Positions 24,201 through 34,625 of a DNA stretch of 64,000 nucleotides are shown here, in pieces; positions within the stretch are counted from its first letter, which is position 1, and each line of letters begins with the position of its first letter. Position numbers and translations under genes: made by a program. The stretch lies in NCBI RefSeq assembly GCF_032854445.1, contig NC_088296.1, forward strand, positions 21,133,853 through 21,197,852, given 5' to 3'. Origin of the DNA: Liolophura sinensis. Its lineage: Eukaryota > Mollusca > Polyplacophora > Chitonida > Chitonidae. Under the pieces are notes generated by a model. It worked only from the letters and a program-made list of their open reading frames with translations, was not told where the DNA came from and did not search any database.

Positions 24201-27078
24201 CTTTGTGTGCCACTCTTTGTGTGTTGAAAAAGATGTTTAGAGAAATAGGCAATATGTTTAAGTTTGAAGAATAGCATTGCAATAAATAATGTGTTATCTT
24301 TCGTGTGCCATAGTAATTATTTTACAGCCTATTCCAAGGTTTAGAGTGATTGCATCTGAAGATTGCCCGAAAAAGCAAACTAAACATATTATGAGGAAAA
24401 AAATATGACCAATTTTTTTCTTCTTTCGCTCCACATATCAGTACAGATGTATGTGTTATCTGTGTGCCAATTTTTGAGTGTTGAATAAGTTAAGAAAAAA
24501 GGCAATATGTTGAAGTTAGAAGGATAGCAACAAATAATTGTTTATCTTTGTGTGACAGAAATTTTTTACAGCCTATTCAAGGCCAAAACCCCAGTAAAGT
24601 GATTAACTCTGAAGATTGTCTTAAAAAGCAACCTGAACATATTTTAGGGAAAAAATATGAGTATTGGTTTATATAATGTTGATATTGCTTCAGTTTTATT
24701 AAATGTATAAATCTTCAAAGGATAATGAGAGAAATTATCTTTACATGCAGAATTGTGTTTTTTGAAAGCCCCATTTAGGCAAATAAATTTAAAATAAAAA
24801 TTGGATCTTACAGTTTATGTTGATTTGATTGACAGATTGTGTATTCATGTACTCCTGTTTGCCTGTGTATGATGCTTGCGGGGTAATGATAGACAAAGGG
24901 TTTATGACCCACGTGGTTCTTGAAGTCTCCCTGACTACAACCTGTTGTATGGTCTTACATCATGTTTATATATGACTTGTCATATGGGAGTGTTTTCTAG
25001 TCACATCCTTTTTTTTTCAGGAACTTTGCTTCCGTCCACCCCTGACAGTCTGCAGTTGTATAAGTAAAAACACGTTTTCCCAATTGAAGTACATGGTGTA
25101 TTTACTTATTTGATTGGTGTTTTAGGCTGTATTTAAGAATATTTACTTTGCTTTTACGGCAGTCAGGTTTATAAGTAGAAGAAACGCTGCAGAAACGCTG
25201 GAAAACAACCAAACCTTGTCAGGTACCTGATTAACCCTCCAACAACAAGCGGCAAACGATCCAGCGGAAAGTTGTGAATCAACAGTTCTCCAAATATTAG
25301 ATATAATACGAAATGCGGTGAGTCAAAAGTCCCTGAAATAGTAAATATAAAACGGAAGATTATGAATCGACAGTACTCCAAATAGCGGATATACAACGGA
25401 ATGTCGTGAATCGACAGCACTCCAAATAGTAGATACACCACGGAATGCCGTGAATCAACAGTACCCCAAATAGAAGACATACAACGGATTGCCGTGAATC
25501 GACAGCACTCCAAATAGTAGATATACAACAGAGTTCTGTGAATCAAAACCTTTGCAAATGGTAGATACACATGAAAGCATTGTAAGTCAGCAACATATCA
25601 AGTTGCAGATATACATTGAACCATGTAGCCTTACACTGGAAATCTCTACCCGTATGTTGTATTGTTACACTAAGAATGACTGTCAACGTACAATGTTACC
25701 TTACTTTTTACCGCAGTTCCTGGTGTAAGTACACAGTAAAAATGATATAAATTTACAGCGCTCCACAAATTGTAGATTTACATGTATTTACGTTGGTAAC
25801 AAAATTGCCAGTAGTTTTCACCGTAAAATTGCATTGTAATATAATAAATTAGTGTTGTTTTACAAGGAAAGTTGTGTATATAAACAGTAGTCCCGCCACT
25901 GTAAACTAACAGCAAAACGTGTTGATAACGAAATTGCCAACACTTTTTGCTGTAGATTTACATCATTTTTTTTACAGTGTATCTAAATTTACTTAACCGT
26001 CAACAAGCGTTTTAACAGGTATTGACATACATGTAACACTGATTGCATTCCACGCCTTGTATATTTCTCTACTCAGCTTTCTCGTTCCTTCAATGTGGTG
26101 TTTTAAACCCTGTGATATCATACCACGTACGTGTACGTGGGAAGGTCTGCAGCAACCTGTGGATGGTCGTGGGTTTCTTCCAGGCTCGACCGGGTTTTTT
26201 CTCCACCCTATGCTGGACGCGAATGTATATGTAGATATATTCTTGAGGAGGACGTGAAAACCAATCATTATGGGATCAAAAAAAAAAAAAAAAAAAAACG
26301 GTCCACTGACACTAAGTATATTCCGTTATGCTCCGTGAAAGGTGTTATTTAGCTTTTTAACATGAAAACATGAAAGGCCTCATGCCTCTAGAGATCGCGA
26401 GAGGACGGCTTACGGAATATGCATGAACACAATCGTGTGTGCCTGTTGGACAATGAGTGTGTTGTTTTGAGAAATTCAAGTAGAGATTATACGTGGGCCA
26501 CTAGGAAGCCGGCCAAAAAGAAAGTAATTCTGGGCGAACGTAAACACTCAGTGCAATTCTGACGTTTGGCATTATAGCAGGGAAGCTACGTTCTGTTTTC
26601 ACAGAAGGCCTACTCAGAGACATTTATCACTTCCGACAAAATCTTCAGGATTCAGATTATTGCTGTTGTGTATGAACCTTGATAAAATACAAGCCAAGAT
26701 TTCTTCTTAAAAATTATCTACGGTGAATTTATTTATTGATCGATTTAATTGATGTTTCATGCCGTACTCAAGAATATTTCACCTATACTATGGCGATCAC
26801 CATCAGGGTGGAAATCGGTCAGAGGCGGAGGAAAACCCACGGCCATCCGCATGTTCTAAGGTGAATTAACACAGAAATGCTAGATGCATGTAATATACTA
26901 TACCAAGTCGTTCGACATCTGCTAACGGCTGTTGATTTCTAGGTCGTTCGATAACTGCTAACGGCTGTGGATTTCTAGGTCGTTCGATAACTGCTAACGG
27001 CTGTTGATTTCTGGCGGCATTGGACAGATATCCACACAGGATGATCATAACGCTGATGGTCTTGTAAAGTAACTCCAT
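21215..27078 (-). CDS. G3A: secreted cysteine-rich peptide with repeated pro-region, two exons
   Basis: Minus-strand model: exon 1 27078 down to 26904 (175 nt), intron 26903-21376, exon 2 21375 down to 21215, 111 residues. Residues 1-21 form a signal peptide ending LSNA. Residues 23-58 are three 12-residue repeats of the type RNQQPLAVIERP, from a 36-bp DNA repeat. The exon ends TTG/gtatag in phase 1. Exon 2 follows ttgttcccag and completes an Asp codon. Cys at 75, 78, 83, 88, 92 and 95 give exactly C-x2-C-x4-C-x4-C-x3-C-x2-C, preceded by RPMNIL and followed by a 16-residue tail. Arg-rich spacers between Cys make the domain basic. The 5.5-kb intron holds a CACTA-like transposon. Possible minus-strand ATTAAA at 21001-21006. 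Homologous to G1 and G2 in exon layout, phase and framework. Function unknown. Confidence 0.68.
22778..23016 (+). pseudogene. Decayed C2H2-type zinc-finger frame of the CACTA-like element (unit A)
   Basis: From an ATG at 22778 the frame reads FRYRHCKFSC, a Tyr/Trp-rich spacer ending RVH, then FSCGIGQC and FSSLK. This is the layout of paired CC-HH fingers often found next to transposases of CACTA-type and related animal elements. The closing His pair is lost: reading +1 from the LK codons gives S-H-F-A-stop-G-H, so a one-base shift plus a nonsense change (CGA-like to TGA) broke it. The same lesions are in unit B, so decay predates the duplication. A GTAAGT at 22754 suggests an upstream intron. 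Confidence 0.42.
23132..23143. repeat. Poly(C) tract
   Basis: A run of about 11 C in A; the same tract is 16 to 17 C in B at 52216-52232. Ordinary slippage site inside the CACTA-like element. Confidence 0.8.
23920..24700. repeat. Tandem repeat, unit about 240 bp, in the CACTA-like element (unit A)
   Basis: The marker aggcaatttgtttaag recurs at about 24010, 24247 and 24498, each followed by gcaacaaataat, a tttatctttgtgtg block, an acagcc-attcaagg block and a gtgattg-tctgaagatt block. About three to three and a half diverged copies. No coding potential seen. Confidence 0.7.
25261..25546. repeat. 44-bp minisatellite, about 6.5 diverged copies (unit A)
   Basis: Repeats of about 44 bp built on tgaatcaacagtactccaaa and a tagcagatatacaacggaat half. 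Copies are strongly diverged. Any open frame over it on the minus strand is an artefact: 44 is not a multiple of three, so three units make one 44-residue cycle. Confidence 0.85.
26135..26270 (+). mobile_element. SINE-1 core fragment in the G3A intron
   Basis: acgtgggaaggtctgcagca, then the ggatggtcgtgggtttct core and a tail ending caatcat. Unit B copy at 56745-56875. Confidence 0.65.
26735..26860 (-). mobile_element. SINE-1 3' fragment next to G3A exon 1
   Basis: Reverse orientation: ttaattgatgtttcatgccg through aaaacccacggccatccgca. It ends about 45 bases from the G3A donor. Unit B copy at 57605-57735; a truncated copy abuts the orphan exon at about 3440-3510. Confidence 0.7.
26905..27012 (-). 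repeat. 36-bp coding tandem repeat, three copies, in G3A exon 1
   Basis: Three in-frame 36-bp units encode the 12-residue pro-region repeats of G3A. The G3B copy is at 57779-57886. G2 and the orphan exons carry only one diverged unit. Confidence 0.85.
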
Positions 27079-29100
27079 CTTCTTAACAGCTCACGGGGCT
27101 TTACTCAGAAGTGCGTTGTAGAATCACTACTGTACATACGCGATCTGTGAAAGTCGGTGTTTCAACTTACTATACAAAGCGGATATGACATGTATAATTC
27201 ATGAATTTCGCAGTTCTCGCACTGGACAAAAGTAAAGTAGCACAGCCCAATTCAACGTTAAAAAAGTACACACATGACTTTCAATTGTCATGTATGTACT
27301 TAGCTAGATGAAGAAAAGAAAAATTTCACATCGTATAAGGGCTATTGGTTTACTTTTGGGGTAAACAACCCAAACTCGTGGTGATTCATCTTTCTTGAAT
27401 GGTTGTTACAACCTTTGACTGACAAAGCGACAGCATTCACACACCTAGTTCAATTGTAACACCCAATTATAACCACTCGTGCTCTTCAGCTTTTCTCTTG
27501 CATTTAGATATAACTATTCATATATAGTATATATATATGGTTGACACAAACAGGTGAATTTTCAAAATTTAGAAAAAAACAGATCGGAATTTTTGGAATG
27601 TCCGCGAACGCCAAATCAACAAGTATTTTTTTCACATGGACATGTAATATCCGTCATATTGGAACGAATTGCACAGAGAAGCGTCTTTCCGCTTTTTCCC
27701 ACTCCCTGTTTTAGTCATGTATTTATGGCCCTGCCTCACTGGAATGCCATGCCATTGACATTTCTCCGTACATGCTGGAGTCATAAGAAGGAAAACCATA
27801 CAGTGTTAACCTATCCGAACTAAGGATTGTGTTTAAGTTTATAATTTATACTCAAGCCAGTTCTTGACTTGACGACCTTACACTGGTAGCAAGGAAAATA
27901 ACATGTGTTTTAAAAAGTTTTCAACAGATACAGAAAAGAAATTGTAAATGTAAACATATGTGTGTATGTAATACAATAATAAGAAAATGTATTGAACATG
28001 TGGATACGTAATTTACAAAATGATAGTGTAAAACCTATAAAGTCCGATTTACAATCAGAACATAACAGACACACATAAAGTTCATACAGATGTTCTTAGA
28101 TGCAGTATTTCGTTTGTTTGTGGTGTCTCTTTCTTGGTTTTTTCTCCTCCTTTGTAATTCGGTCAGAAAGAAGAACAGTGTAAAGAAAGGTTCGCATAGA
28201 TCAAAAATGAATCATCCAGATGCTTTTCCATTCGTTGAGCTCAGGTGATGAAAATACTGAAGTACTCCGACGCTTTCAAATTGAAAGCTGTCATCTAGCT
28301 GGAAAACGGTGTGTGACTTACGCGTCTACAATTTGACACAAATCCGATGTCAATCATCGTGTAAGAGTGAGTAAGACCAATTTCCCTTACACTGGAGTGT
28401 CAAGTGGTAGTATCACGTGATCCTGGTATTCTGTAGAAATATATGTAAACAAATATTATTCATTTCATTGTTGTTTAGCGCCTTTCTCAAGAATGAGTCA
28501 CTTGTATGATAACAGTGACTTTTTTTTGGTCACAGGAAATCGGAGTGCTTGGGGTAAACCACACGCAATCGGGGGAGACAAATAGTCTTCAACTATGGTC
28601 CTTTCTAATTTCACAGACCTAGCTTTATTTTCTGGCAGAGCCGTGCAAGAAGGTATGGCCGAACACGGTTTTCATAACTTACTACATGGTGTTCAATTAG
28701 CCTTCTTAAAGTCCTACTCCAGGGAATTTAGATATCATGAAATAAATGAAAGTGAGACATGTGGATTTCAACGTGAATAGGTTAAGGTGTTGATTTTAGT
28801 TTTATTTGACATTCTTCTGTTTCATGTCAGTGTGTGGTTTTACTCTGACTCCTGTCATCGGTAATTTTCTTAGAAATTCGCGAAGGAAGTGGCAAGTAGA
28901 CTTCATCTGTCCTCGTTGGCTTCATTGTAAACAGTGCTCACAAGGAAAGCAACAAAGGAGTGAAGTAAGTAGTCCTATTTAAGCCCATTGGACTGGAAAT
29001 GTGTTATCTACGGCTGTTATCACACACAGGGCCCAGATGTCGGAAAATGGCGAGGTTTTGTGCAAGTTTTCTGCACGCCAAACAAGCCCACTACAATATA

Positions 29101-29340
29101 AAAAATAATCTGTTAATTTTAACAGAGAGTCTGTTGTCTTAGTGATGACAGTTTATAATCTGTTATAATATAGTACTGTGTCATATTTCAACATAATATC
29201 CTATTAGTGTAATACAATCTTTATGTTGAATTAATAGAATATGAGCGTTTTACCTAACAGAATAATCTGTTGCAATAGCAAAATACACTCTAGCATCACT
29301 CAGACAAAAGATTTCCTGTTACAAATAACGGATTATTTTT
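29101..29340. mobile_element. MITE with about 27-bp terminal inverted repeats (unit A)
   Basis: Left end AAAAATAATCTGTTAATTTT (continuing AACAG) and right end GGATTATTTTT preceded by TGTTACAAATAAC are near-perfect inverted repeats around about 185 AT-rich bases. No coding capacity. Target duplication not clear. Confidence 0.65.
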
Positions 29341-29929
29341 GGAGAGCAGACGTCACATTATACACACATATATAACACGACTGACCTTATATTAGAATGA
29401 TGGGAATAAGTTATGGACAGTCGGCCTGTACAACACCCGAACATGGCCCCCAGAACCATGTATGCTACCTATATATGCCTTTGGAACAGAAATGTACGCT
29501 GACGAAGTCATAGTAAGAGCCGATACATGTAGCTTTCTTTCGCAAGTGACAATTTCGGACTTCGCAGTACATGTATGTCGCACTGGTTTAATTCTACTGC
29601 ATTTTATGAAAATAAAATATATAAATTACAACGTTGGTATGGAGAAAATAGAATTGAGTGAGAATAAATTTCCTTAATTTTGTCTTTAAAGCCAGTATTT
29701 CAAACAATCTGCTCATGTCCTCGGCTCAGCTGTCATGTTTATGTCTGTTTGGGTCAAACACAACATGATCACACAGAAGTGCTCCAAAATTGCACGGTAT
29801 CTGGTTAAAACATATCCTGAAATATTATAATGTATCATAAAGATTTAGAAAGCTAAGTACATTGAACGCGTGCATATTCAGCTGAGGTTTTGGTAGCCGC
29901 CGTTTTGACTATAGTCTATTTCTGTCAGC

Positions 29930-30185
29930 CATTCAGCTCTCTGTAAAATCCGTCATACTCGCTGTCAAATTGGCTTAAGTCAGTGACACATAACAACACA
30001 AGCTCTACACTTTGATACTTTGGAAGTCTATATTATTGCAAGGAAAATGAATTTAGAACACTTTTTCTAATTCATAATGTTGAATTCCATAAGTTTCGAC
30101 GGCAAGAACACTTTGCCTTGGGTTGCGTCATAAATGTAAAAAAAAACAGTGACATGCTGGATATTGGGCGGAGTTAGGCCCCTAA
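29930..30185. repeat. Dispersed ~270-bp repeat at the A/B boundary
   Basis: Partner of 4725-5000, ending about 70 bases before the point where unit B begins. Its place at the boundary makes it a candidate for homologous exchange. Confidence 0.6.
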
Positions 30186-31775
30186 ACGAGTTTTGAGGAA
30201 GGGCGATACCTGTCACCTAAACTGCTATCGACTTAAAGAACGAGACAGCACGAGACGTAGCCTTTACCCATTCACCCCATGAAATGACATATGATAACGC
30301 AGAACCGTTGAATAAGACATCGTTTAGAGATCGTTTACAACGATTTAGTTACGTGTAGCCGAAGTTCATTTCACGAAGTGTTGTGGGGCAGGTCTGTATC
30401 ATTTACGGAGCACCACAGACGTAAAACCAGCTGATTTACAAGCCGGATAGTATTCAACGATGGTACCACAAGTTATGTCAGACAGTGGCATATCATCTCG
30501 GCCCAAGCCGAATCCATCTCCTCAAATACATTTTTATCGTTCAGCATTTGGTCGGCAGTTTCTAAATAACAAATATCAGGTGCGTTCTCTGACGTCCGCG
30601 ATAATTAGGTCAGCTCTGCTTTCATCTTAGAAGCCACCGCTACAGACTTGAAGCATATAATCCAGCGACCATGTAATGCTTAGATCAACCTCAGTGGTGC
30701 TTATTTCCATTTATTTCAGAATTGAGCATGAATCTAGTTGTACAACAATCCTATTGTAATAAACAGTGAATAGGGGTCATAGTCACCAGCATAACCCCTC
30801 CGGCGGCTACGACCTGATCCTGAAATATCCCGGCGGTGTATCTACAGCCAAGCTATTTAAGCAGGACCGCTGGAGTTCCTTGTAAATGATATAGTAGGTC
30901 TATTGGTTGAACAGTTCAAGCAGTGGAAGAAATATTCTCCCAGTATGTCCAATATCCGAGAAAGCCATATTTACCACTTGGGTCTTTATCTCCGAAGTCA
31001 ACAAGTTTTATGTGTCACAGGTTACTGCTTACACTGTTATCGGGAAAATACCGTCGATGTTAGAGAGTTAAAGCGAAAGATATTTCCTGATGTTGGCACA
31101 AACCGAGTGAACGAAGTAGAGATTAATAACTTGACTTCAGTGTTCGGAGATACTTTCTTTCTATTTTAAGAAAAACTGATCTGTGAAACCACTGGATTAG
31201 CGGATAAGAGCTAGCATCTTATGCCTTAAACTGCCACAAAATTGCCAGCATAATTTTTGTCAGAATGTTTGTATGATTTGGTTCATGTCAAAAACTTTTT
31301 AGGGTGTGTAGATGTGTGTACATATGTTGTGTCTTCCTGTTACAGGACGAGTCCAAGCCGCCAAAGTGTTGTCGCCACCCAGTTGTATTATACTTACACC
31401 TGCTAACCAGTTTTGTTTGCAACAGTGCAACAAGCACCATTTTAAAGGTCGTTGGAATGTCCCTCCGCCCTCCTCCGGGGATGCTGGGATTGACACTTGG
31501 TAATTAATTAAGGACGGCACAGAGGATACCCCCACACTGCTGTACATTCACTTGCCATTCTGCGCCGGGAACACCGAGGAAAAAAAGGAGGAAAAAATGA
31601 ACTCCAAATACTATTTTTAGGTGTAGGTTTATAACAAATCTTAATCAAGTAAAAATCTGACTGTAATACGTTCTTAGATAGATTGTCGTTGGCGCCAGGA
31701 TTCCACAAGATGTCTCCGTGACACTGCACTGCATACTTATACTATTCGTATTTCTGCTTCTTGTCAACGGGGGAG

Positions 31776-32150
31776 GATCGGTGGCCTAATGGTTAGAGCT
31801 TCCGCGTTGAAATCTGGAGACCACGGAATTAAACCCGAGTCGGGTCATACCAAAGACTTTAAAAATGGTACTTGCTTGTCAACGGTGGCAATTGCTGCTG
31901 CCTCGCTTGGCGCTCATCACTGACAGGTTAGAGCAAGGAAACATGACTTCTCTTGGCCGGGTGTCAGTGGAATGAGACTGGGTGAGTTGTCATGTCTGTT
32001 GTGCTCGGCATGATCCTGCAGTGGTGGCAACACTCCAGCAGGCTAGACTGGCTCTGTCACAAGAAGACATAGTATATGAACACACGACTCCTCGTCGTCA
32101 TATGGCTGAAAACTTGTTAAGTACGACGTTAAATCCTTAGCTATATAACC
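31776..32150 (+). mobile_element. SINE-2, nearly full length (unit B)
   Basis: tRNA-like head (ggtggcctaatggttagagc, then cgagtcgggtcata), middle cttggcgctcatcactgaca, and end gttaagtacgacgttaaatc. Copy in unit C at 62980-63365. Confidence 0.8.
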
Positions 32151-32913
32151 TCAAAACCAATAAAAAGTGCATTGTTGTCGACCGTGTTCTCCTCTTATTA
32201 TCTGAAAAATCATCTGCACACTAAACATCTGGACAGGAGTAATAAACGAGGACCAGGAATCTATGTAGAAGTGTTAATTCTCGCATAAGATGTCACGGCA
32301 CTCCTGAGACAGAATCATACTCCTCACAGCGAGTGAACTGCTCTATGCTCGCTTTAAAACACAAAAATCTCCCTCCCACCTAGTTCAACGCGCGTGAGAC
32401 TGCGTAGGCTAAGTCTCACAACTGAAATTCTCATCTGACATCCGGTGTAGAGGATGGTCCTTTCACCGTACATCCTGCATTTGTTAGCAAGAACTTGGAT
32501 GACTTCGTAAAAGGATGGATATTTATTAAACTGCACCACTATGGTGGATGATAGCGGCCACTTTCACCGCGCTTTCCACGCTCCCGTGGGGGTCGCGATT
32601 TTCTTAAATCATGGTGATATGGCGCTTGAACACTGATGGGAGCATTTCAAACGCTTTGGGCAACTGTTGTTGGGTTGAATGGACTTGTCTCTTAAAACAA
32701 AATAAGGATTAATTTCTTTGTGTGATTCCCTGTCCCAAATGATTTAGATACTATTTTAGTCAACATAAAACTACTGGCAGCATTGGACGATGTACACTAG
32801 CAAGTGACCGTTTTATCCTTTCTGATATTTCTACCATTTTACTGAGGGCCCATGCATATCATCATACAAAAATAAACCGGAAAATGCGGAGGTCGAGGAG
32901 GTGGCGGAGTGCG

Positions 32914-33004
32914 AAAAGGGTTTTATTCAAATCACAACCTCTGCGCCCCGTTTTCAGCGGGGGCGCGGAGGTCGCAGTGGTCACGATTTGAATAAAACCC
33001 TTTT
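32914..33004. repeat. Foldback hairpin, 20-bp perfect arms with a nested second stem
   Basis: 32914-32933 is the exact reverse complement of 32985-33004. Inside, 32938-32949 (cctctgcgcccc) pairs with 32960-32971 (ggggcgcggagg) with one mismatch. Total span 91 bases. Absent from unit A; the unit C counterpart would lie beyond the window. A foldback element or a small structured element is possible. Confidence 0.75.
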
Positions 33005-33119
33005 ACAAGATATCTGTAAATCATATTTAAAATTACACGTGGCAGAAAGTGTGGAAGCAGGAAGTGTGGAAGCCCTAAAGCCAGCTTGTTATCATGGTCT
33101 GTTTAAAACCCCTGCTGGA

Positions 33120-33255
33120 TATTCATTTATTCATTTATCTGATTGGAATATTACACCGTACTGCAGAATATTTCACTTATACGACCGTGGCCGGCATTAT
33201 GGTGGGAGGAAACTGGGAAGGGTCCGGGAGAAACCATCTCAACCATCTGAAGGTT
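33120..33255 (-). mobile_element. SINE-1 3' fragment (unit B)
   Basis: Reverse orientation, from tttatctgattggaatatta to gggagaaaccatctcaacca. A worn remnant may match 780-800 in unit A. Confidence 0.65.
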
Positions 33256-33837
33256 TCCTGGCATATACACTTCCAGTGTTGATAAATAACATTTCATTAA
33301 TAATGGTGGGTGTTATGGTTTATGAATTAGACGCTGTGAACGCTTCGCACAGCTTTTGTCTTCTTTCATAGAATTTATCCACGCAATTCTGTCAAGGATT
33401 GAGAGCATCACAGTTGAAAGTAACGTGTCCCGTTTATTTATAACGTCATGGTTAAGAACATGCGCAGTAGAGTCACGAGTGACAGGTGTTCAGATATAGG
33501 TTCAGTTAGGATTCTCACGAATATCTGATGACCTCACATTACTGCGTAGGGTACATAAGATACAATGTAACACAGAACTAGTATTTCAAGTTCTGGTTGT
33601 GTTTTTTGCAGCGTCATATTCCCGATGTTCTCTTTAGTATGTCACGGATCAGTGTGGAAAACTGTGGGGATTCCCCATGAAAAAAAGGGTTACCCTTACG
33701 CTCTTAATATCAGCGGGAATATCTCACCATGCTCAGTTCGTTACAGACTGAAAGAGGCCCCTATGTAGAGGCGTTCTCGCTGATGATATGAGCGTAGGTT
33801 ATCCCTGAATTGACGCCTTATCCGCAAACACAGATAT

Positions 33838-33940
33838 TTATTTACTTACTGGATTGGTGTTTTACGCCTTATTTAAGGATATTTCACCTATACCACGGCG
33901 ATCAGCATTATGTTGGGGGGAAACTGGGCAGAATCACGAT
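33838..33940 (-). mobile_element. SINE-1 3' fragment (unit B)
   Basis: Counterpart of 1528-1626. Confidence 0.75.
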
Positions 33941-34354
33941 GAACGTGCACAATATAAATATATTTTTAAAATTAATTAATCAATTAAAAAATCAATTTTT
34001 TGTTTATTTGTTTGTTTGATTGGAGTTTTACGCTGTATATAATTTTAAAAATTGGGACAAATCAGTAAGTATAAAAGTGTGTTACATATCAATAAGAAAA
34101 TACTTCGTGTACGTACAGGGTTACTTTATTTACAACATAATATGATATTTTATTAATATTGAACTTTTGAAAAAATAAAGTCAAAGCCCCCCTCCCCCCT
34201 TTTGAAGAAATATATTGCCACACATATGTTCAGACGCAGTCGTTCGTGAAGTCCTTCTAACTACGATTAGTTGATTATTTGTTTGTATCCAATTTCTTGC
34301 TAGCCTTGGAACAATAAGCGCACAAAGAAACATGAAACAAGTCTTTCCCATGTA

Positions 34355-34625
34355 TCATTTATATGCTGTTTGATGCAGTTCATCCGAGGAAAGCACTACG
34401 GTTTTTATGCACGGGAATTTAAAGTTAGAAGTACGAGTCCACACAAGTAGAGTAAAGCCGCTGTCAATCATGACAACACGCTGGACGAGAGGATTGGTAG
34501 GCGTTTTGTCCTGAATCGTATGAAACGAAACCTGAAACGACAACCGCACGTCTTCTGACACATTCTTGTGAAACACCAGATTCCGCGACAAAAAGCACAC
34601 AGAGTACGCTTCCAGCCATCCCATA
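34355..34625 (-). CDS. Candidate 3'-terminal coding exon, unknown protein (unit B only)
   Basis: Minus strand. A strong acceptor (tatttgtatttttgtag) precedes 34625; the next base plus an open frame of 89 codons starting with ATG runs to a stop at 34355. The frame stays open upstream to 34762, so it could also be a simple open frame. Composition looks protein-like: mixed polar and hydrophobic residues, a VSFHTI stretch and a DSGFTLLVW stretch suggestive of beta strands. A minus-strand AATAAA lies near 34125. The segment is absent from unit A. I do not recognise the protein, and no upstream exon was identified. Confidence 0.33.

Larger units (their letters stand above)
21599..25979. mobile_element. 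CACTA/EnSpm-like DNA transposon, degenerate (unit A)
   Basis: Left end CACTGCAAAAATTG and right end TTTTTTTTACAGTG form inverted CACTG termini. The paralogous G2 intron at about 14455-14465 lacks the whole segment and reads straight from the left flank (accaca) to the right flank (tctaaattt). Subterminal regions repeat short motifs such as taatattac and tgtaaaac. Inside are a decayed zinc-finger frame on the plus strand, a ~240-bp tandem array and a 44-bp minisatellite. No transposase is visible, so the copy is non-autonomous or gutted. I see no clean 2-3 bp target duplication, so the superfamily call rests on the CACTG ends and the zinc-finger frame. It lies antisense in the G3A intron. Confidence 0.55.
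20160..27150. repeat. Older internal duplication, copy 2 (carries G3A)
   Basis: Partner of 12.7-17.2 kb. It differs chiefly by the 4.4-kb CACTA-like element at 21599-25979. The unit B counterpart is about 49640-58020. Confidence 0.75.
1..30257. repeat. Tandem segmental duplication, unit A
   Basis: The first bases (tagcctttacccattcac) recur at 30258, and from there the order of landmarks is repeated: 4445 with 37975, 7420 with 41060, 8123 with 41759, 9858 with 43516, 12401 with 49103, 21599 with 50685, 27078 with 57952, 29101 with about 61040. By eye most shared stretches differ at only a few percent of positions, with many small indels. The window edge sets the register, so the true duplication breakpoint is unknown. 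A collapsed or mis-joined pair of haplotypes in the assembly is an alternative to a true tandem array. Confidence 0.9.
27200..30257. other. Non-coding stretch upstream of G3A to the unit end
   Basis: Holds the MITE and the 270-bp repeat. Small frames at 27554-27823 and 28595-28780 are altered in the B copy and lack gene context. Confidence 0.5.
30866..33110. repeat. 2.2-kb block present in B and C, missing in A
   Basis: In A, 565-580 jumps to the sequence that in B follows 31150, and the sequence after about 690 resumes B near 33100. The block carries SINE-2 copies and the foldback hairpin. Short frames at 30903-31169 and 62054-62272 are similar between B and C but have no splice context or recognisable domain. 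Confidence 0.65.

Noticed and set aside
31299-31547. Cys-containing frames after a ttacag acceptor (both strands), similar in unit C at 62463-62699
   Set aside because: The region is a SINE-2 fragment in reverse orientation; the same residues arise from the SINE complement at 63134-63319.
32901-33371. 156-codon open frame on the plus strand
   Set aside because: It spans the foldback hairpin and a reversed SINE-1, and has no conserved counterpart in A.
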